Shown: one piece after another, positions 1 through 8,643 of the stretch
Layout of the letters: the number at the start of each line of letters is the position of its first letter
How positions within the stretch are numbered: position 1 is the first letter of the stretch
Assembly (NCBI GenBank): GCA_031275255.1
Contig: JAISPA010000075.1
Location: 1 to 15,669, forward strand
Direction: 5' to 3'
DNA: 15,669 bases
Origin: Acidaminococcales bacterium
Lineage (GTDB): Bacteria; Bacillota; Negativicutes; Acidaminococcales; JAISLQ01
Notes under the pieces: model-generated
Told to the model about the DNA's origin: nothing
Databases searched by the model: none
The model's input: the letters and a program-made list of their open reading frames with translations, nothing else
Translations under genes and position numbers: made by a program

Positions 1-159
1 CTCCTTGCTGAAACCCGTCCTCGAAAGGGCAATCTCTGCTTGCCGGGAAGGAGCGCGTTTTGTATTTGCCCGGCCTTTGAACGGGCGCACTTAATCCGCG
101 CAGGAGAGGGCTTGTCCCCGCAAGTGCGAGCTTGCCGCGCCGGAGATGATAATTCCGTG
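1..159 (-). other. Non-coding 3' region after rplQ
   Basis: At least 159 bases after the rplQ stop without a convincing gene. Weak inverted repeats are present on the minus strand, such as GCCCG/CGGGC with a nine-base loop at 86-68, GCAAG/CTTGC near the rplQ end, and GGCAA/TTGCC nearer base 30, but none has a T tract, so no intrinsic terminator can be called. Bases 6-1 read AAGGAG, which could be the ribosome binding site of the next gene beyond the window. In Firmicutes that gene is often an ECF-transporter ATPase (ecfA), which is not visible here. Confidence 0.5.
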
Positions 160-498
160 CTAAACCAGCTCGATTATCGCCATCTCCGCGGCGTCCCCCC
201 GCCGCGGGCCGAGCCGGTAGATGCGCGTGTAGCCGCCCTGCCGGTCTTTGTATTTAGGCGCTATTTCTTCAAAAAGTTTTTTTACTACTTTAACGCTCGT
301 CAGAAAGGCCAAAGCCTGGCGGCGGGCGTGCAGGTCGCCGCGTTTGGCCAGTGTGATCATTTTCGCGGACATTTTACTGATCTCTTTTGCTTTGGCAACG
401 GTTGTTTCTATTTTATCATGCTGGAAAAGCGAGGTTACGATCCCGCGAAACAGAGCGCGCCGGGCGCTTGAGTTGCGGCCCAGTTTTCTGTAAGCCAT
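160..498 (-). CDS. rplQ: 50S ribosomal protein L17
   Basis: L17 (112 residues) lies at the base of the large subunit, near the tunnel exit. It starts [20 protein letters not shown]; then [13 protein letters not shown], the central [16 protein letters not shown], and the C-terminal [17 protein letters not shown] follow. The ATG at 498 is chosen because GAGGGGGAG lies just before it; an in-frame TTG fifteen bases upstream would add five residues and overlap rpoA. It is the last visible gene of the run. Confidence 0.97.
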   Translation of the reverse strand: MAYRKLGRNSSARRALFRGIVTSLFQHDKIETTVAKAKEISKMSAKMITLAKRGDLHARRQALAFLTSVKVVKKLFEEIAPKYKDRQGGYTRIYRLGPRRGDAAEMAIIELV

Positions 499-502
499 TT
501 TT

Positions 503-511
503 CTCCCCCTC
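503..511 (-). promoter_or_regulatory. Ribosome binding site that fixes the rplQ start
   Basis: Minus strand GAGGGGGAG, sharing two bases with the rpoA TGA and placed four bases before the ATG at 498-496. It supports the 112-residue L17; the alternative TTG at 513-511 would lie upstream of it. Confidence 0.75.
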
Positions 512-1469
512 AATCGTAAATGTTTTCTTTTTTAAGCGCAAGGCCCAGGTCGGCCAGCCTTTTTTTTACTTCTTCCAGGGATTTTCGCCCAAGATTGCGT
601 ACTTTCATCATGTCGGCCTCGGTTTTTTGCGCAAGATCTCTTACCGTGTTTATGCCGGCGCGTTTTAGGCAATTGTGCGAGCGCACGGACAGATCAAGAT
701 CGTCAATTGTCATATTCATGACCCCGTCGCCGCTGTCGGCCGCGGCGGCGACGCTGACGTCCGGGCTGGGCGGCTCCGGTAAAATAACCAGATCCTGAAA
801 GAGCTGCAGATAACCGATCAGTATGGTCGCCGCTTTGCTGACGGCTTCGCCGGGAGCGACACTGCCGTCTGTCCAAACTTCCAGCGTCAGTTTGTCGTAG
901 TTGGTAACATTGCCGACGCGGGTGTCGGTCACGCCGAATTTTACGCGCACAATCGGCGAGTAAATGCTGTCAACCGGTATGACGCCGATCGCCTGATCCG
1001 GCTGTTTGTTTTTTTCCGCCGGAACATAACCGGTGCCGTTATCTACATAAATTTCCATTCCGAGATGCGCGCCTTTGTCTAAGGTGGCGATCACCCGGCC
1101 GGGATTTAGTATTTCTATATCGCTGTCGCCCTGTATGGCGGCGGCGGTTACAATCTGCTCACCGTCGGCTTCTATTCGGAGAGTTTTCGGTTCATTGGCG
1201 TAGTTTTTGAAACAGAGTTCTTTTATGTTAAGGATGATATCTGTAACGTCTTCTTTTACTCCCGGTATGGTGGAAAACTCATGCAGCACGCCGTCGATTT
1301 TGACAGCCGTTACCGCCGCGCCCGGCAGGGACGACAAAAGTACGCGCCTTAGACTGTTGCCGAGAGTAATTCCGTACCCGCGTTCCAACGGTTCCCAGAA
1401 AAACTTGCCGTAGCGCCCGTCTTCGCTTAGTTCAGCTATCACCATTTTAGGTTTTTCTATTTCTATCAT
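510..1469 (-). CDS. rpoA: DNA-directed RNA polymerase subunit alpha
   Basis: The alpha subunit (319 residues) dimerises to begin RNA polymerase assembly and contacts UP elements and activators. N-terminal domain: [20 protein letters not shown] (about 26-45) and [18 protein letters not shown] (about 48-65). An Ala/Asp-rich linker lies at about 235-250. The C-terminal domain (about 253-310) shows [18 protein letters not shown] and [18 protein letters not shown], the DNA-binding helix-hairpin-helix. ATG start after AGGAGGG. Its stop overlaps the rplQ ribosome binding site; position beside rpsD, rpsK and rpsM is the conserved alpha-operon order. Confidence 0.98.
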   Translation of the reverse strand: MIEIEKPKMVIAELSEDGRYGKFFWEPLERGYGITLGNSLRRVLLSSLPGAAVTAVKIDGVLHEFSTIPGVKEDVTDIILNIKELCFKNYANEPKTLRIEADGEQIVTAAAIQGDSDIEILNPGRVIATLDKGAHLGMEIYVDNGTGYVPAEKNKQPDQAIGVIPVDSIYSPIVRVKFGVTDTRVGNVTNYDKLTLEVWTDGSVAPGEAVSKAATILIGYLQLFQDLVILPEPPSPDVSVAAAADSGDGVMNMTIDDLDLSVRSHNCLKRAGINTVRDLAQKTEADMMKVRNLGRKSLEEVKKRLADLGLALKKENIYD

Positions 1470-1530
1470 GAAAACCCTCCTGTCGTATACGCATTTTCTC
1501 CCACGTTAGTTGCAAAAATTAGAGGGTGGA

Positions 1531-2124
1531 TTATTTTGAATACAGTTCTACAATCAAATGCTCGGCAATCGGCGCGTCTATTTCCGCGCGCACCGGCAGC
1601 CGGTCAATTTTCCCTGTCATGGTGTTTTTGTCATAAGTCAGCCAGACCGGAATGGACGCAGGCCCCGTAAGTTCGGCGGCCGCCTTGAAGTATTCGCTTT
1701 GCCGGCTCTTTTCCCTGATGCCGACAACGTCGCCCGCCTTGACGATGGCGGAGGGTATGTCAAGCCGTTTGCCGTTGACGACAATATGCCCGTGCGTTAC
1801 CAGTTGGCGCGCCTGTTTGCGGGTGGCGGCGATGCCCAGTCGGAAAACTACGTTGTCGATTCTTCTTTCCAAAAGGCTGAGCAGATTTTCGCCGGTAACT
1901 CCCTGCATTTTTTTCGCTTTTTCGTAATACCTTTTGAAGGGCCTTTCCAAGATGCCGTATATGAATTTCGCTTTTTGTTTCTCCCGAAGCTGTATGCCGT
2001 ATTCGCTCAGTTTTTTGTTGGTGCGTTTGGGCTGAATTTTCGATTTTTTGCTCAGCCCGACGATCCCCGGCTCCAAGCCGAGCGAACGGCATCTTTTAAG
2101 CGCAGGCGCTCTGTCAATTGCCAT
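1531..2124 (-). CDS. rpsD: 30S ribosomal protein S4, short N-terminus
   Basis: S4 (197 residues) starts 16S rRNA assembly and, in several bacteria, represses its own operon. The S4 RNA-binding fold is plain: LLSLLERRIDNVVFRLGIAA (about 83-102), TRKQARQLVTHGHIVVNGKR, and VVGIREKSRQS. The N-terminal part is short by about 3-10 residues against common forms and carries only one Cys (K-R-C-R-S-L-G), so it is neither the four-Cys zinc form nor a standard Bacillus form. I recall this pattern from Negativicutes. ATG behind GGAGGTTG. A 61-base gap, with an 8-base palindrome CGTATACG, separates it from rpoA. Confidence 0.96.
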   Translation of the reverse strand: MAIDRAPALKRCRSLGLEPGIVGLSKKSKIQPKRTNKKLSEYGIQLREKQKAKFIYGILERPFKRYYEKAKKMQGVTGENLLSLLERRIDNVVFRLGIAATRKQARQLVTHGHIVVNGKRLDIPSAIVKAGDVVGIREKSRQSEYFKAAAELTGPASIPVWLTYDKNTMTGKIDRLPVRAEIDAPIAEHLIVELYSK

Positions 2125-2142
2125 CAGATTTCAACCTCCTCA

Positions 2143-2538
2143 TTAAACTCTTCTGCGTTTGGGCGGACGGCAGCCGTTATGCGGGATAGGCGTAACGTCC
2201 TTGATGGAATTTACTTCCAGCCCGGTGGCCTGCAGGGAGCGTATGGCCGCTTCACGCCCGGCGCCCGGCCCTTTCACAAATACTTCTATCTTTTTAAGGC
2301 CGTGTTCCATAGCGGCTTTGGCGGCCTGTTCCGCCGCCGTCTGCGCGGCGAAGGGCGTACTTTTCCTTGAGCCGCGAAAGCCCAGCCCGCCGGATGAGGC
2401 CCAGCTGATGGCGTTTCCCCTTATGTCGGTTATCGTAATGATGGTGTTGTTGAAGGTGGAACGGATATGGGCAACACCATGTTCAATATTTTTACGTTCT
2501 TTTTTCTTGGTGCGGACAACTTTTTTTGCGGCAGCCAC
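2143..2538 (-). CDS. rpsK: 30S ribosomal protein S11
   Basis: S11 (131 residues) is a platform protein that helps select the correct tRNA. Signatures: [55 protein letters not shown] and the C-terminal [15 protein letters not shown]. The Asn in that last motif is the residue that becomes isoaspartate in E. coli S11. The start is GTG, behind GGAGGG; no ATG precedes the conserved region. rpsD follows after 18 bases. Confidence 0.98.
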   Translation of the reverse strand: MAAAKKVVRTKKKERKNIEHGVAHIRSTFNNTIITITDIRGNAISWASSGGLGFRGSRKSTPFAAQTAAEQAAKAAMEHGLKKIEVFVKGPGAGREAAIRSLQATGLEVNSIKDVTPIPHNGCRPPKRRRV

Positions 2539-2564
2539 TAAAATAATCCCTCCTCAAATATAGT

Positions 2565-2933
2565 TTATTTTTTCCTGCCCCCGGCCGTGCGTTTGGGGCC
2601 TTTGCGCGTGCGCGCGTTGGTTTTGGTGTTCTGGCCGCGCACGGGCAGCCCGGAGCGGTGGCGGCGTCCGCGGTAAGAGCCGATTTCCACCAGCCGTTTT
2701 ATATTGAGGGATTCTTCGCGGCGAAGGTCACCCTCGGTTTTGTATTCTTTGTCGATAATTTCGCGCAGCTTGGCTATTTCTTCTTCCGTCAGGTCGCGCA
2801 CCCTGGTGTCAGGGTTTATTTTGGTGCTTTTGAGTATCTCTTTGGAGAGGGTAAGGCCTATGCCATAAATATACGGCAAAGCGTATTCTATACGTTTGTC
2901 GCGCGGCAAGTCTACGCCGGAAATACGCGCCAT
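2565..2933 (-). CDS. rpsM: 30S ribosomal protein S13
   Basis: S13 (122 residues) lies in the 30S head, touches P-site tRNA and forms bridges to the 50S. Recognised by [31 protein letters not shown], the H2TH-like middle, and the basic tail [19 protein letters not shown], ending in Lys/Arg-rich residues that reach the tRNA. ATG start, eight bases after AAGGAGGT. rpsK follows after 26 bases. Confidence 0.98.
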   Translation of the reverse strand: MARISGVDLPRDKRIEYALPYIYGIGLTLSKEILKSTKINPDTRVRDLTEEEIAKLREIIDKEYKTEGDLRREESLNIKRLVEIGSYRGRRHRSGLPVRGQNTKTNARTRKGPKRTAGGRKK

Positions 2934-2950
2934 GGGGGTTTACCTCCTTA

Positions 2951-3067
<117 letters not shown>

Positions 3068-3092
3068 TTACCCTCCTTGTTGCTTGCCGGAT

Positions 3093-3311
3093 TTATTTAA
3101 AGCGGTAAGTGATGCGGCCGCGGTTTAAGTCGTACGGCGTCAGCTCTACCGTCACTTTGTCACCGGGCAGTATCTTGATGAAATTCATCCGTATTTTGCC
3201 CGATATATGGGCAAGTATAGTATGCCCGTTCCCCAGTTTTACCTGGAACATCGCGTTCGGCAAAGCCTCGACGACCGTTCCTTCAACTTCTATGGCGTCC
3301 TGTTTGGCCAC
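3093..3311 (-). CDS. infA: Translation initiation factor IF-1
   Basis: IF-1 (72 residues, the exact usual length) is an OB-fold protein that occupies the 30S A site during initiation. Recognised by [40 protein letters not shown] and the C-terminal motif [12 protein letters not shown]. The start is GTG, with GGAGGT seven bases before it. IF-1 between map and rpmJ is the common Firmicutes order. The small KOW-protein gene found between map and infA in B. subtilis is absent: only 38 bases separate them here. Confidence 0.97.
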   Translation of the reverse strand: MAKQDAIEVEGTVVEALPNAMFQVKLGNGHTILAHISGKIRMNFIKILPGDKVTVELTPYDLNRGRITYRFK

Positions 3312-3349
3312 TAGGTATACCTCCTCATACTTTCTTTACAACATACCGG

Positions 3350-4096
3350 TTATAATTTTGTCAATATGTCCGGGCCGTCCCCGGTTATAGCCACGGTATG
3401 CTCAAAGTGTGCGGACGGTTTTCCATCCAGGGTTACGACTGTCCAATTGTCACTTAGGGTTTTTACTTTCCAGTCGCCCGAATTGATCATCGGTTCAATA
3501 GCTACAACCATTCCGCTTTTTAAAACCGGGCCTGCGTTTTCCGGGCCAAAGTTCGGTATCTGCGGATCCTCGTGCATCCGGCGGCCGATTCCATGCCCTA
3601 CGTAATCGCGCACTACGCCGAATCCGGCCGTTTCGGCGTGCGTTTGCACCGCGTGGGATATTTTGCCCAAACGATTGCCGGTTACGGCTTGTTCTATGCC
3701 TTTATGCAAAGATTCTTCGGTAACTTTCAAGAGCCGTTCAACGTCAGGAGCGATTTTCCCTACCGGAAAAGTGATAGCCGCATCCCCGTTGTAGCCTTCG
3801 ATAAGCACTCCTATATCGACGCTTACGACGTCGCCTTCTTTCAGCCGGCGCCGGCCGGGTATGCCGTGAACCACTTCATTGTTGACCGACAGGCAGATGT
3901 TGCCGGGGAAGCCGTAAAGTCCTTTGAAAGCCGGGACGCCGCCTGCTTTGACAATGGTTTTTCTGGCGGCTTCGTCCAGTTCCATTGTCGTAACGCCCGG
4001 CTTTACGGCAGCGCCGACGGCGGCCAGGGCCATTGCCGTTATCCGGCCGGCTTTGCGCATGATTTCTATTTCCCTGGCCGATTTAAAGATTATCAT
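3350..4096 (-). CDS. map: Methionine aminopeptidase, type I
   Basis: MetAP (248 residues from this start, the same as in Bacillus) removes the initiator Met from new proteins. The substrate-side His is in E-V-V-H-G-I-P (77). The metal ligands are visible as Asp94 (V-D-I-G), Asp105 (N-G-D-A-A), His168 (G-H-G-I-G), Glu201 (A-I-E-P-M) and Glu232 (F-E-H-T), with His175 also present. The ATG at 4096 gives the normal N-terminus [17 protein letters not shown]. An upstream TTG at 4123 would add nine residues without a ribosome binding site. The ATG also lacks a clear one; overlap with adk suggests re-initiation. Confidence 0.96.
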   Translation of the reverse strand: MIIFKSAREIEIMRKAGRITAMALAAVGAAVKPGVTTMELDEAARKTIVKAGGVPAFKGLYGFPGNICLSVNNEVVHGIPGRRRLKEGDVVSVDIGVLIEGYNGDAAITFPVGKIAPDVERLLKVTEESLHKGIEQAVTGNRLGKISHAVQTHAETAGFGVVRDYVGHGIGRRMHEDPQIPNFGPENAGPVLKSGMVVAIEPMINSGDWKVKTLSDNWTVVTLDGKPSAHFEHTVAITGDGPDILTKL

Positions 4097-4748
4097 GTGT
4101 TTTTTTGCTGGACAGTATCGCAAGGATCGCGGCGAAAACTTCTTTTATACCTTTAGTGCCGTCAAGTTCGGTGTATTGCCCGTGCCGGGAGTAGTATTCG
4201 ATCAGCGGCTTTGTTTGTTCGTTATAAACCTCAATGCGCTTTTTGACCGTCGTTTCCCGGTCGTCGTCGCGCTGGTACAGGACGCCGCCGCATTTGTCAC
4301 AGATGCCGTCCGCCCGCGGCGGATTGTAAAGCGCGTGGTAGTTGGCGCCGCAGGCCTTGCAAATGCGCCGGCCGGTAATACGGTTTATCAGTTCAGTGCC
4401 GGGAACGTGTATGTCTATGACGGCGTCCAGCTTTACCGACAATTCGGCCAACAGGCCGTCCAGCGCGGCGGCCTGTTCCTTTGTCCGCGGAAAACCGTCG
4501 AGGATAAATCCTTTTTGATTTTCTTTCTTGGAAAGGCTCTCGCGTATTATGCCGATGGTTACGGCGTCCGGCACCAGCTGTCCGGTGTCCATATAGCGTT
4601 TGGCCTCTTTGCCGAGTTCAGTACCGGCCTTTACCGCCGCCCTGAACATGTCGCCGGTGGATATATGCGGCACGCCGCATTTTTCCGCCAAAAGATCCGC
4701 TTGCGTGCCTTTGCCGGCGCCAGGCGGCCCCATCAGTAATATGAACAT
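4083..4748 (-). CDS. adk: Adenylate kinase, zinc LID form
   Basis: Cytoplasmic adenylate kinase (221 residues) interconverts ATP + AMP with two ADP. The P-loop G-P-P-G-A-G-K-G-T (about 7-15) opens the protein; the AMP-binding stretch HISTGDMFR (about 28-36) and DGFPRT (about 84-89) follow. The long LID domain holds C-x2-C-x16-C-x2-C (Cys130, 133, 150, 153), a structural zinc site of the Gram-positive type; B. subtilis has Asp at the fourth place, here Cys. ATG start seven bases behind GGAGGCG. The C-terminus overlaps the map start by 14 bases. Confidence 0.98.
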   Translation of the reverse strand: MFILLMGPPGAGKGTQADLLAEKCGVPHISTGDMFRAAVKAGTELGKEAKRYMDTGQLVPDAVTIGIIRESLSKKENQKGFILDGFPRTKEQAAALDGLLAELSVKLDAVIDIHVPGTELINRITGRRICKACGANYHALYNPPRADGICDKCGGVLYQRDDDRETTVKKRIEVYNEQTKPLIEYYSRHGQYTELDGTKGIKEVFAAILAILSSKKTHDNL

Positions 4749-4762
4749 ATATCGCCCGCCTC

Positions 4763-6019
4763 CTACTTCATAAATCCCTGATAATGGCGCATCAGGACAA
4801 GCGATTCGATTTGTTTCATAGTGTCAAGGGCGACGCCGACGACAATCAAAAGGGCGGTGCCGCCAAAATAAACGCCCTGTATATCGGTCAGAAGCGCCAC
4901 GAAGTTCGGCAATATGGCTATAATCGCCAGAAAGACGGCGCCAACCAGGTTTATGCGCGTCATTATCCGTTCAAGGTATTCCGACGTCGGCTTGCCGGGG
5001 CGTATTCCCGGTATAAAGCCGCCGTATTTTTTCATGTTGTCCGCCATGTCGGGAATGTTCATGCTTATTTCCGAGTAAAAATAGGTAAAACCGATGATCA
5101 AAAGTACGTAAAGAAGCGTTTGCAGGGGTGACCCCCAGGCGAACCAGCTTGTTACCGTCCTCACCCATTCCACATCGACAAACTGCCCGATGGTGGTAGG
5201 AAACTTGAGAACCGACGAGGCAAAGATTATCGGTATTACGCCGGCCTGGTTCACTTTAAGCGGTATATAGCTGGTATGCCCGCCGTACATTTTCCGGCCG
5301 ACAACTCTTTTGGCGTAATGTACGGAAACTTTCCGCATACCCTGCTGAATCGCTATGACAAACACTACCATCGCCGCCGCGATAACCAAAAACAAAAAGA
5401 CGTTCAAAATGCTGATGGTTCCTGCCTGCAAGTATTGGATGATGATCCCGATCCCGTCCGGCAGGCGGGAGACGACGCCGGCGAAAATTATCAGCGATAT
5501 GCCGTTGCCTATGCCTTTTTCCGTCATTTGCTCGCCGATCCACATCAGCAGTACCGTGCCGGCGGTCAGGGTAAGCGCAACGATTATAATGTTGAAAAAA
5601 CTGGGGTTGTGCATGGCCGTCCGCAGGCCGTAAGCCATGCCTACGGCTTGAAGAAAGCCCAGAAGAACAGTACCGTACCTGGTAAACTGGGTGATCTTCT
5701 TGCGCCCGTCCGCCCCTTCTTTGCTCAGTTTCTCCAGCGCCGGCACGACCACCGTCAAAAGCTGGAGTATGATCGAGGCGTTGATGTAAGGCGTTATGCT
5801 CATGGCGAATATGGAAAATTTGCTCAAGGCGCCGCCGGCGAAAAGGTCCAGCAGGCCGAAAAGATTGCCGCTGGCGAAAAGCTGCTCAATCGCCGCCGGA
5901 TCCACCCCCGGAACCGGTATGTGCGCCCCGACGCGAAAGACCGCGAACATCAGCAGGGTAAAAACCAGTTTGCTCCTAAGCTCGGTGATCCTGACGATGT
6001 TACCCAGAGATGACAGCAA
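4763..6019 (-). CDS. secY: Protein translocase subunit SecY
   Basis: SecY (418 residues) is the channel of the Sec translocon in the inner membrane and works with SecE, SecG and SecA. Ten hydrophobic segments can be traced, beginning near residue 17 ([19 protein letters not shown]). Family signatures: [16 protein letters not shown] (about 73-88), [15 protein letters not shown] (about 162-176), and the cytoplasmic loop [13 protein letters not shown] (about 333-345). The start is TTG directly after the rplO TGA, with GAGGTGA inside the end of rplO; this matches the family N-terminus and implies strong coupling. No ATG is available near the N-terminus. Confidence 0.98.
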   Translation of the reverse strand: MLSSLGNIVRITELRSKLVFTLLMFAVFRVGAHIPVPGVDPAAIEQLFASGNLFGLLDLFAGGALSKFSIFAMSITPYINASIILQLLTVVVPALEKLSKEGADGRKKITQFTRYGTVLLGFLQAVGMAYGLRTAMHNPSFFNIIIVALTLTAGTVLLMWIGEQMTEKGIGNGISLIIFAGVVSRLPDGIGIIIQYLQAGTISILNVFLFLVIAAAMVVFVIAIQQGMRKVSVHYAKRVVGRKMYGGHTSYIPLKVNQAGVIPIIFASSVLKFPTTIGQFVDVEWVRTVTSWFAWGSPLQTLLYVLLIIGFTYFYSEISMNIPDMADNMKKYGGFIPGIRPGKPTSEYLERIMTRINLVGAVFLAIIAILPNFVALLTDIQGVYFGGTALLIVVGVALDTMKQIESLVLMRHYQGFMK

Positions 6020-6460
6020 TCAAATCACCTCGACTTTTCCGCCGGCCGCCTCTATTTTTTCACGCGCGCTTTGGGAAAACCCCATGGCTTTCACGGTAAG
6101 GGCCCTGTTCAGTTCGCCGTCGCCCAGTATCCGTACGCCGTCGCGCAAGTTCTTTATCAGCCCGCGTTCAATGAAAGCAGCCGGGTCAGCCGTCTCGCCG
6201 TCTGAAAACGCGTTGAGCGCGCTGACGTTTATTGCCACGAAATCTTTGCCGAATTTGTTGTAAAACCCGCGTTTGGGCAGCCGCAGGTAAAGCGGCCTCT
6301 GCCCGCCTTCAAACCCCGGCCGGGTACCGCCGCCGGAGCGTGAGTTTTGGCCTTTCTGCCCCCGGCCGGAAGTTTTGCCAAGCCCGGAACCAAGGCCGCG
6401 CCCTACGCGCACGGATTTTTTCCTCGAACCCGGCGCGGGGGACAGTTCATGCAATTTCAT
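6020..6460 (-). CDS. rplO: 50S ribosomal protein L15
   Basis: L15 (146 residues) is a late-assembling protein with a long basic, Gly-rich N-terminal extension and a globular C-terminal domain. Shown by [20 protein letters not shown], the Gly-rich run [18 protein letters not shown] (about 24-41), [18 protein letters not shown], and the end of the globular domain [20 protein letters not shown]. The ATG overlaps the rpmD stop (ATGA), with GGAGG upstream. Its TGA touches the secY TTG with no bases between. Confidence 0.97.
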   Translation of the reverse strand: MKLHELSPAPGSRKKSVRVGRGLGSGLGKTSGRGQKGQNSRSGGGTRPGFEGGQRPLYLRLPKRGFYNKFGKDFVAINVSALNAFSDGETADPAAFIERGLIKNLRDGVRILGDGELNRALTVKAMGFSQSAREKIEAAGGKVEVI

Positions 6461-6666
6461 GAGTTTACCTCCTTGTCCTGGCTTTCAATGTTTTCTTCTA
6501 CCGTCAGTAGATGTTCCACTTTGCGTATCATGCCGCGGATGGCCGGCGTATCGTTTTTGAGCGCGCTCGAATGCATTTTCCCAAGCCCCAGCGCCTTAAC
6601 GGTGGCGCGCTGGTCTTTCGGCCTTCCGATCAGGCTTCTGGTTAGAGTAACCTTTATTTGTTTCAT
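6457..6666 (-). CDS. rpmD: 50S ribosomal protein L30, with C-terminal extension
   Basis: L30 (69 residues) is a small ferredoxin-like-fold protein of the large subunit. The core, [20 protein letters not shown] then [20 protein letters not shown], is typical and would end near residue 58, the usual family length. About eleven further, mostly polar and acidic residues ([11 protein letters not shown]) follow and run into the rplO start. The ATG starts one base after the rpsE stop; the TGA overlaps the rplO ATG as ATGA, so the three are coupled. Confidence 0.95.
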   Translation of the reverse strand: MKQIKVTLTRSLIGRPKDQRATVKALGLGKMHSSALKNDTPAIRGMIRKVEHLLTVEENIESQDKEVNS

Positions 6667-6667
6667 T

Positions 6668-7177
6668 TTAAGCCTCCCTGCCCAGCAGTTCCTGCACCGT
6701 CCGACCGCGCATCCGCGCTACGTCTTCCGCCCGTTTGAGCTGGCGCAGGCCGTCCATTGTCGCGCGCACGACGTTGTTGGGATTTGTGCTGCCCAAAGAT
6801 TTTGTCAATATATCATGAACGCCCGCCATCTCCAGCACGGCGCGCACCGCACCGCCGGCGATAACGCCGGTCCCTTCGGTCGCCGGTTTCAGAAGTACTC
6901 TTCCCGCGCCAAATTCACCTGTTACTTGATGAGGGATGGTCGTTTTTACGACAGGAACGTTGATCATGTTCTTTTTGGCGTCTTCCACGCCTTTTCTTAT
7001 GGCTTCGGGAACTTCGGACGCTTTGCCCAGCCCCATTCCCACATGGCCGTTTTCGTCGCCGACCACCACCAGGGCGCTGAAGGAAAACCTGCGCCCGCCT
7101 TTTACTACTTTAGCGACGCGGTTGATAAATACTACCTTTTCTTTAATCTCCAGATCCTTGTAATCAATATGAGCCAC
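6668..7177 (-). CDS. rpsE: 30S ribosomal protein S5
   Basis: S5 (169 residues) is at the mRNA entry channel and affects decoding accuracy and spectinomycin sensitivity. Seen: the N-terminal double-stranded RNA-binding-like domain with [20 protein letters not shown] (about 16-35; the spectinomycin loop lies at its end), [20 protein letters not shown], and the second domain [23 protein letters not shown] start close behind AAGGAGGG. The rpmD ATG begins one base after its TAA. Confidence 0.98.
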   Translation of the reverse strand: MAHIDYKDLEIKEKVVFINRVAKVVKGGRRFSFSALVVVGDENGHVGMGLGKASEVPEAIRKGVEDAKKNMINVPVVKTTIPHQVTGEFGAGRVLLKPATEGTGVIAGGAVRAVLEMAGVHDILTKSLGSTNPNNVVRATMDGLRQLKRAEDVARMRGRTVQELLGREA

Positions 7178-7193
7178 TTATGTCCCTCCTTTC

Positions 7194-7556
7194 TTAAAAA
7201 TCAAGTCCCGCCTCGCGGGCGGCGGCGGCTAGCGCGGCCACGCGTCCGTGATAGATATAACCGCCGCGGTCGAAAACCACTTTGGTAACGCCTTTTGCCA
7301 GAGCGCGTTCGGCAACAAGCGCGCCTACTGTTTTAGCGGCCGCGATATTGCCGCCGCATTCCAATTTATGCCCTTTGTCGATGGAGCTTGCCGACGCAAG
7401 CGTTTCGCCTGTTTCATCGTTGATGATCTGGGCGTAGATGTTGCTGAGGCTGCGGAAAACATTCAGCCGCGGGCGCTCTTTGGTGCCTTTTATGGTTTGT
7501 CTGCCCCGCAGTTGGCGTTTGCGGCGCTGCGCGGCTTTGTCAAATTTCTTAAACAA
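7194..7556 (-). CDS. rplR: 50S ribosomal protein L18
   Basis: L18 (120 residues, the same as in Bacillus) binds 5S rRNA and helps deliver it to the large subunit with L5. Signatures: [50 protein letters not shown] and [18 protein letters not shown] with the closing AAREAGLDF. The start is TTG, seven bases after AAGGAGAGG; there is no in-frame ATG before the conserved part. A TTG start and a structured upstream gap together could lower its initiation rate, which is inference. rpsE follows after 16 bases. Confidence 0.96.
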   Translation of the reverse strand: MFKKFDKAAQRRKRQLRGRQTIKGTKERPRLNVFRSLSNIYAQIINDETGETLASASSIDKGHKLECGGNIAAAKTVGALVAERALAKGVTKVVFDRGGYIYHGRVAALAAAAREAGLDF

Positions 7557-7635
7557 GCTGTTTCCTCTCCTTTCCCGGCCGCGCCCATTGTGCGCGGTGC
7601 CGAGCTTTATTGGCGCCGGCGCGTCTTAAGACGGT
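7557..7635 (-). repeat. rplF-rplR gap with three inverted repeats
   Basis: In transcription order: CGTCTTAAGACG, a perfect 12-base palindrome (7633-7622), beginning two bases after the rplF TAA; GCGCCGGCGC (7622-7613), touching it; and CCGCGC/GCGCGG with a 7-base loop (7597-7579), ending about six bases before the AAGGAGAGG of rplR. There is no T tract, so a terminator is unlikely. A role in RNA folding, protein binding or processing is possible; none can be shown from the sequence. Confidence 0.6.
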
Positions 7636-8184
7636 TTATTTTTTGCCTTTGGCCCCGGCTTTGCCGACTTTGCGCCTTATGCGCTCGCCTTCGTATTTTA
7701 TGCCTTTGCCTTTGTATGGTTCGGGTTTGCGCAAGGTGCGGATTTGGGCCGCCACCGCGCCGACCGTTTCTTTATTGGCGCCTAAGATCACTATGCGGTT
7801 GGGGGCAGGCACGTCAAAACTGATGCCCTGGGGGGGTTCGACGATTACCGGATGGGAAAATCCCAAGGTAAGGTTAAGGTTGTTGCCCGCTTTTGCGGCG
7901 CGGTAGCCCACGCCCGCTATTTCCAGGGTCTTTGTGTACCCGGCCGACACGCCTGTTACCATGTTGGCGATAAGCGTACGGGAAAGTCCGTGCATGGACC
8001 GGTGTTCTTTCCCGTCGGAAGGGCGTGCCACCGTAAGCACGGAATCTTCCAGCTTTATGATCATATCTTTGTTTATCTGCCGGGACAGTTCGCCTTTGGC
8101 GCCTTTTACCGTAACAAGATTATCTTTTATGTCTACCGTTACCCCGGTGGGGACAACGATAGGCATTTTCCCTATTCTGGACAC
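7636..8184 (-). CDS. rplF: 50S ribosomal protein L6
   Basis: L6 (182 residues) has two tandem domains of the same fold and sits near the GTPase-factor site. Seen: [20 protein letters not shown] at the N-terminus, [20 protein letters not shown] (about 81-100), [19 protein letters not shown], then the second-domain signature [13 protein letters not shown] and a very basic C-terminus. GTG start about ten bases after AAGGAGG. It is followed by a 79-base gap, the longest inside the gene run, holding several inverted repeats. Confidence 0.97.
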   Translation of the reverse strand: MSRIGKMPIVVPTGVTVDIKDNLVTVKGAKGELSRQINKDMIIKLEDSVLTVARPSDGKEHRSMHGLSRTLIANMVTGVSAGYTKTLEIAGVGYRAAKAGNNLNLTLGFSHPVIVEPPQGISFDVPAPNRIVILGANKETVGAVAAQIRTLRKPEPYKGKGIKYEGERIRRKVGKAGAKGKK

Positions 8185-8211
8185 CTTTCAAGCACCTCCT
8201 TGCCGGATGAT

Positions 8212-8613
8212 TTACCAGACGTAAGCTATAACTTCGCCGCCAAGACCGGCCTTTCTGGCCGATTTGTCGGTCATAAGCCCCTGGGACGTCGATACGATCG
8301 CTATCCCCAAACCGCCCAGCACACGCGGCAATTGGTCTTTTTTGGCGTAAACGCGCAGTCCCGGTTTGGAGATGCGTTTTATTCCCGTGATGACCTTGTT
8401 GCGGTTGGGGCCGTATTTGAGGCTTATCCTTATTATATTTTGCTTGTTGTCGGGAATTTTTTCATAGTCTTTTATAAACCCTTCCGCTTTCAAGATGGCG
8501 GCGATGGCTTCTTTTATATTAGAGCCCGGAATCTCCACTTTTTCATGCAGAACCGAGTTGGCGTTTCTTATACGGGTCAACATGTCGGCAATCGGATCAG
8601 TAGTCATAACCAT
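8212..8613 (-). CDS. rpsH: 30S ribosomal protein S8
   Basis: S8 (133 residues) is a primary binder of the 16S rRNA central domain; in E. coli it is the autogenous repressor of the spc operon. Recognised by [37 protein letters not shown] and the C-terminal GGEVIAYVW. Two nearby ATG codons are possible (residues 1 and 3); the first is taken because it sits nine bases from AAGGAGGG, the second fifteen. I looked for an E. coli-like S8 target near rplE and could not identify one by eye. Confidence 0.97.
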   Translation of the reverse strand: MVMTTDPIADMLTRIRNANSVLHEKVEIPGSNIKEAIAAILKAEGFIKDYEKIPDNKQNIIRISLKYGPNRNKVITGIKRISKPGLRVYAKKDQLPRVLGGLGIAIVSTSQGLMTDKSARKAGLGGEVIAYVW

Positions 8614-8643
8614 ACTAAAATACCCTCCTTCCCATAGTCGCTT

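Noticed and set aside
1..90. Minus-strand frame from GTG at 90-88, open to the window edge
   Set aside because: Only 30 codons, no ribosome binding site, very basic composition without family resemblance; it would also read through the possible AAGGAG site at 6-1.
1470..1530. Possible separate promoter before rpoA (TTGCAA and TATACG in the 61-base gap)
   Set aside because: The two hexamers are 20 bases apart and TATACG is mostly explained by a small palindrome CGTATACG; not enough for a call.
1558..2370. 270-codon open frame on the plus strand
   Set aside because: It is antisense across rpsD and rpsK, both certain; its protein has no recognisable features, and long antisense frames are common opposite GC-rich highly biased genes.
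3312..3349. Missing small KOW-protein gene between map and infA
   Set aside because: It is present in Bacillus but absent in many Firmicutes; the 38-base gap has no remnant, so its absence is not notable.
6347..7288. 313-codon open frame on the plus strand
   Set aside because: Antisense to rplO, rpmD, rpsE and rplR; no ribosome binding site or family resemblance. The same applies to the long plus-strand frames at 3924-4739, 5276-6013 and 7852-8637.
7557..7635. Terminator between rplF and rplR
   Set aside because: Stems are present but there is no T tract on the minus strand, and the genes on both sides belong to one conserved operon.
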